A program made the translations under genes and the position numbers. 64,000 bases of DNA from Novipirellula aureliae (GTDB taxonomy: Bacteria; Planctomycetota; Planctomycetia; Pirellulales; Pirellulaceae), in contig NZ_SJPY01000001.1 in assembly GCF_007860185.1 (NCBI RefSeq), positions 643,132-707,131 on the forward strand, read 5' to 3'. The notes below the pieces were generated by a model. That model did not search any database. It had not been told where the DNA came from and saw only the letters and a program-made list of their open reading frames with translations. Each line of letters begins with the position of its first letter. The first letter of the stretch is position 1. This document shows, piece after piece, positions 18,725 through 27,740 of the stretch.

Positions 18725-20110
18725 GTGAAGACGAAAATGTTCGCGGCGATGACCGTATTGTTTCTTGGTGTCTCTCTGCTTGCCGAGACATCGGTGAACG
18801 AAGCCTCCGCAGCAAATGCGATTCTAATCGATTTTTCATCGGCGTCGTGTCCACCGTGTCGTGCGATGGAACCGATCCTTGCCGACTTGGAAAACGCCGG
18901 TGTCCCCGTTCGCCACGTCGACGTACGAGCTGAACAAGACTTGGCTCGCCGCTACGGCATTCGCCAAACGCCAACCTATGTCATCGTCGTTGATGGCAAA
19001 GAGGTGACCCGTTTGGTCGGCATGCAATCGATCGAAAAACTACGCTCGGCATTGGCGATCAACCCAGGCGGGCCGCAGATCCCCACCGGAGCAAAATCCA
19101 ATTCACTCGACGACTACCCGACCCCTCGCACTCGTTTGGCTCCGATGAAACGGTTGCTCGAGGGGCATCAAACGTTGACGACGGCGTTGCCGGCATCCAC
19201 ATCGTCAGCGATTGCGTCCGAAGCGATGCCGAGTGTCAATTTGGCCGATGCGATCGAACGAGCAAAAGCGGCAACCGTCCGTTTGCGAGTTTACGACGGA
19301 AAAGGCTTTGGGGCCGGCACGGGCACCATTGTCGACACCCACGGCGACGAAGCTCTCGTGCTGACCTGCGGTCACTTGTTTCGTGAGACCGAAGGACAAG
19401 GCAAGATCGAAGTCGACTTGTTCGTCGGTGGTGAAGTGCACACCGTGCTCGGTCAAGTGATTGACTACGATTCAGAGGATCGCGACGTCGGGTTGGTCGC
19501 CATTCGCCCAGGCTTCCCCGTTATCCCCGTCCAAGTGCTCGGCAACGATACAAAAGTTCGTACTGGACAAACCGCATTCAGTTTTGGCTGTGATCGAGGC
19601 GACGATCCATCGCGCCGCGATACTCGAATCACGGGGATCGACAAGTACAATCAACAACTTGGCGTATCGAACTTGGAAATCGAAGGAGCTCCAATCGATG
19701 GTCGTAGCGGCGGTGGGTTGTTTGATGACGCAGGCCGATTGATCGGAGTTTGCAACGCCGCCGACTACAAAGGTGACGTCGGTATTTATGCAGGTCCAGG
19801 CAACATCTATTGGCAGTTTGACCGAGTCAACTTGGCACGTCTGTACAGTCAACCGCAGCACAACCAACCGCAGCGCAACCAACTTGCGGCTGCCCCTGAG
19901 CGAACCGCAAGTCTTGACAACGGTTCGCTTGCTGCAATGGGGCTGCCCGCTTCCGCCCTGCAACCGTCGGCAACCGCACCAATCGGTGGTGACCAGGAAG
20001 TGATCGTGATCATTCGCGATCGCAACAACCCGGCAGCGAATTCTCAAGTCATGACGGTCGCCGAGCCCACCGCCGAATTCATGCAAATGGTCCAGCAATA
20101 CGCCCGGTAA
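18725..20110 (+). CDS. Secreted thioredoxin-trypsin-like protease fusion
   Basis: A 461-residue exported protein starting at GTG 18725, with GGAGG 7 bp upstream. After a signal peptide ending near ASAANA comes a thioredoxin domain with active site C42-PP-C45 and cis-Pro segment IRQTPTYVIV. Then a trypsin-like domain carries H217 (TCGHLF), D254 (DRDVGLV) and S328 (GRSGGGLF), a complete catalytic triad of the HtrA/S1 type. No PDZ domain is visible; the tail is Gln/Asn/Pro-rich. The fusion suggests redox-linked periplasmic proteolysis or quality control, an inference. Its 3' end overlaps a GxxExxY remnant on the other strand. Confidence 0.85.
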   Translation: MKTKMFAAMTVLFLGVSLLAETSVNEASAANAILIDFSSASCPPCRAMEPILADLENAGVPVRHVDVRAEQDLARRYGIRQTPTYVIVVDGKEVTRLVGMQSIEKLRSALAINPGGPQIPTGAKSNSLDDYPTPRTRLAPMKRLLEGHQTLTTALPASTSSAIASEAMPSVNLADAIERAKAATVRLRVYDGKGFGAGTGTIVDTHGDEALVLTCGHLFRETEGQGKIEVDLFVGGEVHTVLGQVIDYDSEDRDVGLVAIRPGFPVIPVQVLGNDTKVRTGQTAFSFGCDRGDDPSRRDTRITGIDKYNQQLGVSNLEIEGAPIDGRSGGGLFDDAGRLIGVCNAADYKGDVGIYAGPGNIYWQFDRVNLARLYSQPQHNQPQRNQLAAAPERTASLDNGSLAAMGLPASALQPSATAPIGGDQEVIVIIRDRNNPAANSQVMTVAEPTAEFMQMVQQYAR

Positions 20111-20365
20111 AACTTAAGCGGAGACCGACGCCCCAGTCCGTAACGAGATCTTTCACCAAATATTCAAAGCCTTCTAGCTCGTTATCGATCGATTGCCAGT
20201 TGTGGTATTCATAGCGTGGCGACTTTTGCTCCGCTAACCGAGTCGTGCCGTTGACGAATTCATGTTCAATTCTTGGCGGGCGAAAGTTGATGATTTTGCC
20301 ATGTGCGAGATCGGCCAGTAAGAGGTGATTCGTTAATTGAGCTTGGTGCCGCGGATGAAGCTGTT
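20080..20365 (-). pseudogene. C-terminal remnant of a GxxExxY-type protein
   Basis: Reading the minus strand from about 20365 gives HQAQLTNHLLLADLAHGKIINF, then RPPRIEHEFVN and LVKDLVTDWGVGL, resembling the C-terminal half of GxxExxY (PD-(D/E)XK-like) proteins common in planctomycetes. The N-terminal half is missing: upstream this frame runs into the 3' end of the 116-residue gene in another frame. The remnant extends into the protease gene's end on the opposite strand. Confidence 0.5.
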
Positions 20366-20683
20366 CTCAGCGTTTGCACCAGCGATCGCTTGGGTGACGG
20401 CTAAAATGTATTCGCGACACAAGAACATCGGATGCCAAAGTGCGGTTCCCACAACCAACCACTTGCTGATCGAATCGACCATTAGATCAAAGCCTTCATA
20501 TTTCTCCGCGGATCGCGATATTCTCGTATCGAGCAAATCCGCAATGCAGTGAACAATCTTGCGGCGGACATTGAATGGGATATCGGCGGTTGTAGCCGAC
20601 CGATCGTTGACGAAGGTGTCAATATCGGGTTCCGACTGGATTAGCGTCAGAACCGTTGCATCGGATGCGTGGAATGTGGACAT
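20333..20683 (-). CDS. Hypothetical protein, 116 residues
   Basis: An unrecognised protein beginning MSTFHASDATVLTLIQSEPD, with an AAGGA site about 11 bp upstream and no signal peptide. A hydrophobic middle segment (KWLVVGTALWHPMFLC) is followed by REYILAVTQAIAGANAEN. Upstream is the purine-rich stretch ACAAAGAGCGCAAAGAGACG. It overlaps the GxxExxY remnant at its 3' end. It may be a recent fusion product or a true orphan; no function proposed. Confidence 0.45.
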   Translation of the reverse strand: MSTFHASDATVLTLIQSEPDIDTFVNDRSATTADIPFNVRRKIVHCIADLLDTRISRSAEKYEGFDLMVDSISKWLVVGTALWHPMFLCREYILAVTQAIAGANAENSFIRGTKLN

Positions 20684-20899
20684 TTCGTGTGGCGTTCCTT
20701 TTTGCGTCTCTTTGCGCTCTTTGTGGCAATTGTCGGATGGAGAGTCGCTAGCGAAAACGGTTGGCCACAAAAAACGCAAGAAAACACAAAAAGTCACAGG
20801 TCGTCAGTTGGTGTCGTACCCACGTCAACACACCGCGACGATTCTGATTTGGTTCACGCGGAACGGAAGCCGCCGTCGCCGGCTCGTTGTACCACATAA
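20684..20899. other. Intergenic stretch next to the IS remnant
   Basis: It holds the purine-rich leader (minus strand, ACAAAGAGCGCAAAGAGACG at about 20690-20725) and a related AAAAACGCAAGAAAACAC stretch at about 20767-20790. It ends at the left inverted repeat flanking the transposase remnant. No gene seen. Confidence 0.45.
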
Positions 20900-22046
20900 G
20901 CTAACCGCTTGAAAATTTTTTGCACCTGGCCCAAAAGCGTTCCATGCGTTGGACAGGTCGTAGGATCTCTGGATTCCAACCCAAACGTTTGCGTCCCGGG
21001 TTCGTTCTTTGGTCGATCGACAGCCCGCTATCGCCAAAACGGCTAATGAATAATCCGGGCTAGTTCTGCAACGCGCGCGATGCGTGAACGAGTTCGCTTT
21101 GATTTAGCAATCTGCATCTTCGCTCTGCGTGCTCGAACATTGCACGTTTGATCGGCAATTTTCGGCGTTTGGCGAACTTGTTCGCACCAGTCTTGCTGCT
21201 CGGATGTGTTTCGATTTTGACCTGCCCGAATCAGTAAATGCACATTGGGAACTTCGCTTTGGGCGACTGCGGAAAAGACATCGTAAATGTCCGATTCGCT
21301 ATCACCAACGCACACGCAAGTAGTCTCGGGACAAGCTAAGGCGGTACGCTCGGTACAGTGGACTCCTTCAAGCCAACGAACACTTTCTTTTTCTTCAATG
21401 GGAACTTGTTTTCGCTTTTTGTTTTTCTCCGACTTGGATTCTTTGCTGATCGCGTCTCGTGTCCAACTTTTTTTGCCCCACGATTCCTAAGGCAACTCCT
21501 GCGACATCGAAGGCAATCATCGGGTGATAGAAAGCTCCACGGCGACTTTCGCAGTCCATTGGCCCTGCTCCATCGACTTGTTGTTCTGGCCGCGTCAAGT
21601 CGATCTCGGTAGTGTCCTGGACCAGCAAGACATAGTCGACTTGATTGATTCGTTGATGCGTTGCCTCGATGTGAGGCTGAAGGATCTTTTCAGGAGTGAC
21701 GTTGTCGTTGTTGAAAAAGCGATAGCAGCCCTCAATCTCAGCCTTACTTTTCAAGGCTGCAGGAATGCTCATATTGGGACTGTGGCTGAGGACATCGGCC
21801 ATCTTCTTGATTCGTTTCGTGAGCCGTTCGTCCCCGAACTGACAGTCACTGAGTTCCCTCGAAAGATCGGCAACCGTTGACATCAAAACACCTCCGTGGA
21901 AGAAATTATTCCGTGAACCGCTGCACCAACGCGGATCCTCAATTGACGATCATTCGCGGTGTCCAGCAAAAAGTCCAGTGGAGACGCATAAAAAATCAAC
22001 CTGCCAATGCATGCAAAACGCAGGTGTTGTGTGGTACAACGAGCCG
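20880..22046. mobile_element. Decayed IS4/Tn5-like insertion sequence remnant
   Basis: A broken transposase is flanked by a 17-bp exact inverted repeat, CGGCTCGTTGTACCACA at 20880-20896 and TGTGGTACAACGAGCCG at 22030-22046. These may be element ends or a separate dispersed repeat that the element inserted between; no target-site duplication was established. Confidence 0.5.
20905..21886 (-). pseudogene. IS4-family (Tn5-like) transposase, frameshifted and deleted
   Basis: The 5' part (21395-21886) encodes the Tn5-type N-terminal DNA-binding region (ELSDCQFGDERLTKRIKKMA, CYRFFNN) and the first catalytic Asp in VLLVQDTTEIDLT. In a run of A residues at about 21410-21424 the frame shifts by one base; the next frame continues KRKQVPIEEKESVRWLEG and then the second catalytic motif CVGDSESDIYDVF, ending at 21043. 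A third frame holds a C-terminal-like piece, VWVGIQRSYDLSNAWNAFGP, near 20930-20970. The segment with the catalytic Glu appears lost, so it cannot be active. Confidence 0.8.
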
Positions 22047-22120
22047 TCGCCGGGGAGGTCTTCTTGCGGTATGATAAGACGCTCGTTCATCCCCCTTCTC
22101 GAATGTGTCTTTGTAGTAAT

Positions 22121-23971
22121 ATGTCTGATCTTCCTGACGATCAAATTATCGAATCGATTCGGCTGTACCGTGAAACGCTTGAGGAAACCAAGGCGTTGTA
22201 TGTCGGTAGCGGCAATGTGATTCGCCAAAGCTATGGCTGGGCCAGTAACGAGGGAGCTGGTAGAAAAGCGGGCGAAGATTCGGATCCCCAATCGATCGCG
22301 GATCAAATGGACGATTTGCATCAGGGACTCTTGATGAAAGTCTTTGCGGCAGCCGTCCCCGATGCGAGCAGCCGGACGATGGAACAACGGCAACTCGGAC
22401 GTGTCCTCCTACAACATCTGTGGGGAAAATCGGTCTTAGGGAGTCAACTACATGAAGCGGTCGATTGGTTGATTTCGGCATCGAAGGATTTTCAGTGGCG
22501 TGATTTGGTTCGGCCCTTTGTCGAAGTCGCCGCCATCCGCGACCGCTGGGGTGAACTCGAAACGCTGGTCATGCGAATGGCCAATTTGCTAGTCGCAATC
22601 GATGGTGATACCAGTGCAGCGGACAATGCAAATTTGGAAGCGATGCGAAAGCAAATGAAAGAGCTCCGTGGCGATTCGGTTCCCGAGCACAACAGCCAAG
22701 TGGATAGCGACAACGCTCGCGATGCAATCGATTGGTTGCGAGCGGAAGCGAAACGACTTCGCGAAGGAGCATCGGTCACTGCAGCCGAAAAACCGACGGT
22801 GACCACAAGTGCAGGTCCAGGCAAAGGTTATTCATCTGCAGCAGCAAAAGAGTCTGGTGCGAACCAATCGAAAGTGGCCGCAGAACCGGTCGACGAGCGG
22901 ACACCCGAGCAGCGGCTCGCCGAAGCACGCGGAAAACTCGATCAACTTATCGGTCTCGAGGCGATCAAAGACCAGATTCAAACGTTGACTAATTTTCTAA
23001 AGATGGAAACTTGGCGGCAAAAGGAAGGCTTGCCGACAAGCCGCCCAAGTCTGCATATGGCCTTTGTCGGGAACCCTGGTACCGGCAAGACAACGGTCGC
23101 CCGGATCATTGCCGAGATTTACGGGTCGCTTGGGATTCTTGAAAAAGGGCATTTGGTCGAAACCGATCGTAGCGGTTTGGTAGCCGAGTACGCCGGGCAA
23201 ACGGGGCCAAAAACCAACGCGAAGATCGACGAAGCGCTCGACGGAGTTCTGTTTATCGATGAAGCCTACACCTTGATCGATGAAAATGGGCAAGATCAAT
23301 ACGGACGCGAAGCGGTGCAGACGTTGCTGAAGCGAATGGAGGATCAACGTGATCGGCTGATCGTCATTCTAGCTGGGTACCCCGTTGAAATGCGAACGAT
23401 GATTCGCAGCAATCCCGGCCTCAGCTCTCGCGTCGGCACGACGATGCACTTTGATGACTATTCCCCCGAAGACTTATGCCGAATCTTTGAACTGATTGCA
23501 AAGAAATCGAAATACTCGCTGCCGACCGAATCACGTCGTCGGTTGCTCCGAGGTTTTACTTATCTTTACGTCAATCGGGATCGGCACTTTGGAAATGGGC
23601 GGACGAGTCGAAACAGTTTTGAGCGAAGTGTGCGGCGGTTGGCCAACCGGTTGGCGGCGATGACGGAGGTGACTCGTGACGACTTGACGACCCTAAAAGC
23701 GGACGACATTGAAGTGGCGGAAGTCACTCAACAGCATTTGATACTCTTGGCGGCTGACAAAGGATCGGTGCGAGTTCGGTGCAGTCATTGCGAAAAACCA
23801 TCGGTGATTGACGATCAATTACTCGGCACCACAGTCAAATGCGAGTCGTGCAAAGAAAAATTCGCAGCCGATTGGGGAGACCCCGTTATGGAAATGCCCA
23901 AACCGGGTGAGACGGCTGCGAAAGAGAAAATTCCACCAGAGTCTGGCGAGCCGGCCCCAAAATTGTCGTGA
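22121..23971 (+). CDS. CbbX-like AAA+ ATPase with TerB-like N-domain and zinc ribbon
   Basis: A 616-residue protein. Residues about 45-205 form a helical region with two TerB-like halves (LLMKVFAAAVPDASSRTMEQ and LVMRMANLLVAIDGDTSAAD). After a charged linker, a CbbX/SpoVK-type AAA+ module starts LIGLEAIKDQIQTLTNFLK, with Walker A GNPGTGKTT (about 316), Walker B GVLFIDEAYTL and SNPGLSSRVGT. The C terminus is a zinc ribbon (CSHCEK ... CESCKE). ATG 22121 is the first plausible start after the IS remnant. A paralogue of identical layout is at 38625-40295. Role unknown; CbbX relatives remodel protein complexes. Confidence 0.85.
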   Translation: MSDLPDDQIIESIRLYRETLEETKALYVGSGNVIRQSYGWASNEGAGRKAGEDSDPQSIADQMDDLHQGLLMKVFAAAVPDASSRTMEQRQLGRVLLQHLWGKSVLGSQLHEAVDWLISASKDFQWRDLVRPFVEVAAIRDRWGELETLVMRMANLLVAIDGDTSAADNANLEAMRKQMKELRGDSVPEHNSQVDSDNARDAIDWLRAEAKRLREGASVTAAEKPTVTTSAGPGKGYSSAAAKESGANQSKVAAEPVDERTPEQRLAEARGKLDQLIGLEAIKDQIQTLTNFLKMETWRQKEGLPTSRPSLHMAFVGNPGTGKTTVARIIAEIYGSLGILEKGHLVETDRSGLVAEYAGQTGPKTNAKIDEALDGVLFIDEAYTLIDENGQDQYGREAVQTLLKRMEDQRDRLIVILAGYPVEMRTMIRSNPGLSSRVGTTMHFDDYSPEDLCRIFELIAKKSKYSLPTESRRRLLRGFTYLYVNRDRHFGNGRTSRNSFERSVRRLANRLAAMTEVTRDDLTTLKADDIEVAEVTQQHLILLAADKGSVRVRCSHCEKPSVIDDQLLGTTVKCESCKEKFAADWGDPVMEMPKPGETAAKEKIPPESGEPAPKLS

Positions 23972-24043
23972 ACCGATTCGTTCGCTCGATCGTACTGATG
24001 CCAGTTTCCGTGTTTTTATCTTACGACACTTTTGGGCTGAGAC

Positions 24044-25324
24044 GTGATTCGCTTTTTATTAGTATTGGTTTTGGCGGCGGCGGTTGGCGGAGTGGTCGGA
24101 TGGAGCATCAACTACTCTCGGTTCGGGCATCGAACCGCTTACATGGGCGAAATGGTCTATCAGGGCGAGATCAAAGGCGAGGATTATGCTGAACATTTAG
24201 CCTCGTTCACGCAAGCAGAGAACCCCAAAGTCGAATTACCCGACGGCGATACCTACGACTTCGGCGCGATGTCACCCAACGAAAAAGGCGAGCATCGCTT
24301 CGTGATCAAGAATGTTGGCGACGGGGATTTGACGCTGCGACTCGGGGCGACCACATGCAAATGCACCCTCGGGACTCTGAAAACGGATCGACTCAAGCCG
24401 GGTGAAGAAACCGATGTTTTGCTTGAGTGGAACGTAAAAACAAACGAAAAAGCGTTTTCTCAGTCGGCCCAAATCTTGACCAACGACCCCGATAATTATG
24501 CGATCGACTTGAAGGTGGCTGGACGTGTCGTTTACCAGATGGAGATGGTCCCCGACACGCTGACCTTTGGCGAGATTGCCTCGAGTGAAGGAACGCAGTT
24601 GACCGCCAAAATTTATAACTACATGTCGCCTCCGATCGAAAATATCGAGGCCACTTTTAGTTCGGAGGAACTGAACAAATTTTCCGATGTGACGATCGAG
24701 CCATTCGAGCCATCCGATGCCGATGGACCGAACGCCAAAGCGGTGCAAGGGTTCCGTGTTTCGATCGATCTCAAACCTGGTATGCGTCAAGGTCCGGTAT
24801 CGCAAAACCTGATCTTCAAGTTTACTCAGCCAAATCACGGGGAATTGGTTGCTGAAAATGCGAACGTTGAAGTCAACGAGGCCGCATCGAGCAGCGAAAA
24901 CGAGAAGATGCAATTCTCGGCCGTGATCACGGGAAAAGTGGTCGGTTCCATTGGTATGATCCCCAACCCGCGATTGGAAGAAACGGAGTTAGGTAACTTT
25001 ATCTATGACTTTGGGCAAGTTGGGGCTGATGGGCCGTTTAAGGCGAAGGTGTTCGTTGTGTTAAAGGGTGAGAATCGTGACGAGGAAAAGTTAAGTATCG
25101 GGGCCGTTGTGCCCGAAGACGTTGTTAAAGCTACTCTAAGTGAACCGCTTCGGCGAGGAGCGATGACGCTTTATCCACTGGAGTTTGAGTTGATCCCTGG
25201 CCCCGAGCCAATCAAGCGTTTGGGACGCAACAAGGATGATTATGGAAAAGTGAGGGTGGTCTCGGAACGAGAAGGCGGTGACAGGTTGACAATCGGCTTG
25301 CGGTTCTCGTTGGAACCCAAATAA
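24044..25324 (+). CDS. DUF1573 membrane-anchored protein
   Basis: A 426-residue protein starting at GTG, with one N-terminal membrane helix (FLLVLVLAAAVGGVVGW). The domain around residues 65-170 (YDFGAMSPNEKGEHRFVIKN, TTCKCTLGTL, LKPGEETDVLLEW) is DUF1573, an immunoglobulin-like fold related to ASPM-SPD-2-Hydin domains and abundant in planctomycetes and Bacteroidetes. A second similar segment follows (IYDFGQVGADGPFKAKVFVV). Probably cell-envelope located. The cytochrome gene follows 69 bp downstream and may be co-transcribed. Confidence 0.85.
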   Translation: MIRFLLVLVLAAAVGGVVGWSINYSRFGHRTAYMGEMVYQGEIKGEDYAEHLASFTQAENPKVELPDGDTYDFGAMSPNEKGEHRFVIKNVGDGDLTLRLGATTCKCTLGTLKTDRLKPGEETDVLLEWNVKTNEKAFSQSAQILTNDPDNYAIDLKVAGRVVYQMEMVPDTLTFGEIASSEGTQLTAKIYNYMSPPIENIEATFSSEELNKFSDVTIEPFEPSDADGPNAKAVQGFRVSIDLKPGMRQGPVSQNLIFKFTQPNHGELVAENANVEVNEAASSSENEKMQFSAVITGKVVGSIGMIPNPRLEETELGNFIYDFGQVGADGPFKAKVFVVLKGENRDEEKLSIGAVVPEDVVKATLSEPLRRGAMTLYPLEFELIPGPEPIKRLGRNKDDYGKVRVVSEREGGDRLTIGLRFSLEPK

Positions 25325-25393
25325 GCCCATCGATTGCGTGTCAGCTTGTTTACGGCTGGCCCATCCGCATGAGCAACTGAGGAAAAAGCAAAG

Positions 25394-26947
25394 ATGATGT
25401 TTCCACCACACACCCCTTCCGCTGCAGGGCTTCGGCTTGTTGCTCGAGGAGCCTGTCTTGTTGCCGTTTTAATGGTGTTTTTAGCGGTTGAAAGTGGGCT
25501 CGATATCGCTCGCGGCCAACAGCCGTCCAAACCGATCGCTATTGATAATGGCTCTGCAAAGGGCCCTGAGGACTACACCGATTGGAAGAGGCCCGATTTG
25601 ACGCTGATGGTGACGGGGAATCAACACGGATACTTAGAGCCGTGCGGGTGCACCGGTCTCGATAACCAAAAAGGGGGCGTCGCGAGACGTTTTACGTTTC
25701 TCAATCAAATACGGGACCGTGGTTGGGAGGTGATTCCAATTGACGCAGGGAATCAAGTTCGTCGATTCGGTCGTCAAGCGGAGATAAAATTCCAACGGAC
25801 CGCAGAAGCTCTTCGCAAGATGCAATACGAATCGGTCGGCTTTGGTACCGATGATGTCCGGCTTGGTGTTGGCGAGTTGATTTCGGTCGCGGCGAGCGAA
25901 TCGCCGGAGGAAGCGCTCTACGTTTCGGCAAACGTGGTTCTGCTGGACCCCAGCCTAATGCCACAGTTCAAGATCATGGACCGCGGCGGGATGAAGGTGG
26001 GCATGACGAGTGTGCTCGATCCGGCAACGCTCGATTCACCCCTCGGTGACGAGATCGTACTCGAACCGCCCGTAGCTGCTACAAAAAAAGCACTCGAATC
26101 GATCGATGCGAAATCACCTGATTACAAAGTTCTGACCTTTTTCGGTACTGAAAAAGCGGCGGAAAAACTTGTCCGCGAAGTCCCTGGGTTTGACGTCGTC
26201 GTCGTTGCCGGTGGTTTTGGCGAACCGACTTATCAGATGCAATCGATTGATAACAGCGAAACGAAGATGATCGTTACTGGCGACAAGGCGATGTATGTTG
26301 GAATGATCGGTTTGTACAAAGACGCACCCGCGAAGTATAGTCGCGTTGCGATGACGCATGAAATCGAGGATTCGAAAGAGATGCGTAAATTGATGTCTGA
26401 TTATCAGTTGCAGCTTCGCGATTTAGGTTTGGAAGCACTGGGGCTGCGTCCAATTCCAACGCCCTCGGGGAAGAGTTATATCGGTAGCGAAGCGTGTGGG
26501 AAATGCCACACCAGCGCGTATGAAATCTGGGAAGGAACGCCGCATTCCCATGCGACCGAATCGCTCATTCACCCTGGCGAACGAGGTGACGTGCCTCGCC
26601 ATTTTGATCCCGAGTGCATTAGTTGTCATGTCACCGGATGGAACCCGCAAGGCTTTTATCCGTATGAATCGGGATACCTGTCGCTTGAGGCTACCCCGCA
26701 TTTGACTGCCAGCGGCTGTGAGAATTGCCACGGGCCCGGAGCCGCCCACGCGGCAGCCGAAGAGGCCGGCTCGAATGTCAGTGAGCCGAAACGCATCGAT
26801 CTGCGGGATGCTATGCGTTTGACTTTCGACGACGCTCGAGCAAAGTGCATGGAATGCCATGACTTGGACAACAGTCCTGATTTCCATGAGCAAGATGCGT
26901 TCGAGGATGTCTATTGGCCTGAAGTCGAACATTACGGAATGGATTAG
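25394..26947 (+). CDS. Tetrahaem cytochrome c with degenerate metallophosphoesterase domain
   Basis: A 517-residue exported protein with a signal sequence. Residues about 65-340 resemble a UshA/calcineurin-type phosphoesterase, but metal-ligand positions are changed: the usual DxHG is NQHG, DxGD is DAGN and GNHE is GTDD. A CGC motif (YLEPCGCTG) is present. The C-terminal part resembles cytochrome c554 with four CxxCH haem sites at C368, C408, C442 and C485. It probably acts in periplasmic electron transfer; the substrate is unknown. AGGA lies about 10 bp before the ATG. Confidence 0.85.
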   Translation: MMFPPHTPSAAGLRLVARGACLVAVLMVFLAVESGLDIARGQQPSKPIAIDNGSAKGPEDYTDWKRPDLTLMVTGNQHGYLEPCGCTGLDNQKGGVARRFTFLNQIRDRGWEVIPIDAGNQVRRFGRQAEIKFQRTAEALRKMQYESVGFGTDDVRLGVGELISVAASESPEEALYVSANVVLLDPSLMPQFKIMDRGGMKVGMTSVLDPATLDSPLGDEIVLEPPVAATKKALESIDAKSPDYKVLTFFGTEKAAEKLVREVPGFDVVVVAGGFGEPTYQMQSIDNSETKMIVTGDKAMYVGMIGLYKDAPAKYSRVAMTHEIEDSKEMRKLMSDYQLQLRDLGLEALGLRPIPTPSGKSYIGSEACGKCHTSAYEIWEGTPHSHATESLIHPGERGDVPRHFDPECISCHVTGWNPQGFYPYESGYLSLEATPHLTASGCENCHGPGAAHAAAEEAGSNVSEPKRIDLRDAMRLTFDDARAKCMECHDLDNSPDFHEQDAFEDVYWPEVEHYGMD

Positions 26948-26957
26948 GCTTTGTCTG

Positions 26958-27036
26958 AAAAGGGGTCTGACCCTCTCTAGGCAAGCCGGAAACGATTGAC
27001 AAAACCAATCTCCTCCAAAGGGTCAGACCCCTTTTT
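26958..27036. terminator. Hairpin with AAAAGGGGTCTGACCCT arms
   Basis: The arm at 26958-26974 is complementary to 27019-27035, which ends in a run of T residues. The shared core GGGTCTGACCC is itself nearly palindromic. Located 11 bp after the cytochrome stop, it could terminate that transcript. The sequence also looks like a dispersed planctomycete repeat. Confidence 0.55.
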
Positions 27037-27059
27037 GGAAAAAGCCAGCTGTCGCTGCT

Positions 27060-27710
27060 ATGTTTCGTTCGACGCCGATCAAATTGCATGATTGCCAAGT
27101 TCACGGCGTGGGGACGGGAGCCGAGTTGTTTGTTGTCGAAGGTGACTCCGCATCGTTATCGGTCGCCCGGGCTCGCGACCCTCGCTTTCAAGCGGTGCTA
27201 CCGATGCAAGGTAAGCCGCTCAACGCCATCAAGGCGTCACCGCGCGCGGTTGCTAACAACGAATGGTTTTCGGCGTTTGCCGAAGCGGTAGGTAGTGGTA
27301 TGGGTGAGTATTTTCATTTGCAATCGATTCGTTATGACAACGTGATTTTGTTGTTCGATCCCGATGCGGACGGGATCCATTGTGGAGCGCTGATGATGAT
27401 GTTTTTGCATCGCTTCATGCGCCCGCTGCTCGAATCGGGCCGTGTCTCGATCGTCCGTGCACCGATGTTCGAGATCACCGCGAATGCTTACAGCGATTCC
27501 TTGTTCGCTTTTGGCGAGGAACACTACCGAAAGTTGCGTGAGCATCTCGAATCGCAAAGGATCGAGGGGTTGAAGGTGAATCGTTTTCGTGGTTTGGCAA
27601 GTTTGAATCAATCGTTGCTGACGCGAACATGTATCGCCCCCGAAACACGTTCCGCAACCCCGCTCGACACGTCCGATGCCGAGTCAGCGATTAACCTGTT
27701 TTGTCAGTAG
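27060..27710 (+). CDS. Orphan GyrB/ParE-type TOPRIM domain protein
   Basis: A 216-residue protein made almost only of the TOPRIM region of type IIA topoisomerase B subunits. It has ELFVVEGDSASLSVAR with the catalytic-type Glu E27, RFQAVLPMQGKPLN, and the metal-binding FDPDADGIH with D100, D102 and D104, then LRPLLE/RAPMFEI as in GyrB. The GHKL ATPase and transducer domains are absent, and EGDSAGGS has become EGDSASLS. The intact acidic residues argue against simple decay. No gyrA-like partner is nearby. Its stop codon adjoins the 40-bp hairpin array. Confidence 0.8.
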   Translation: MFRSTPIKLHDCQVHGVGTGAELFVVEGDSASLSVARARDPRFQAVLPMQGKPLNAIKASPRAVANNEWFSAFAEAVGSGMGEYFHLQSIRYDNVILLFDPDADGIHCGALMMMFLHRFMRPLLESGRVSIVRAPMFEITANAYSDSLFAFGEEHYRKLREHLESQRIEGLKVNRFRGLASLNQSLLTRTCIAPETRSATPLDTSDAESAINLFCQ

Positions 27711-27740
27711 CCGCGTCTCTCCGAGACGCGAATGGAACAT

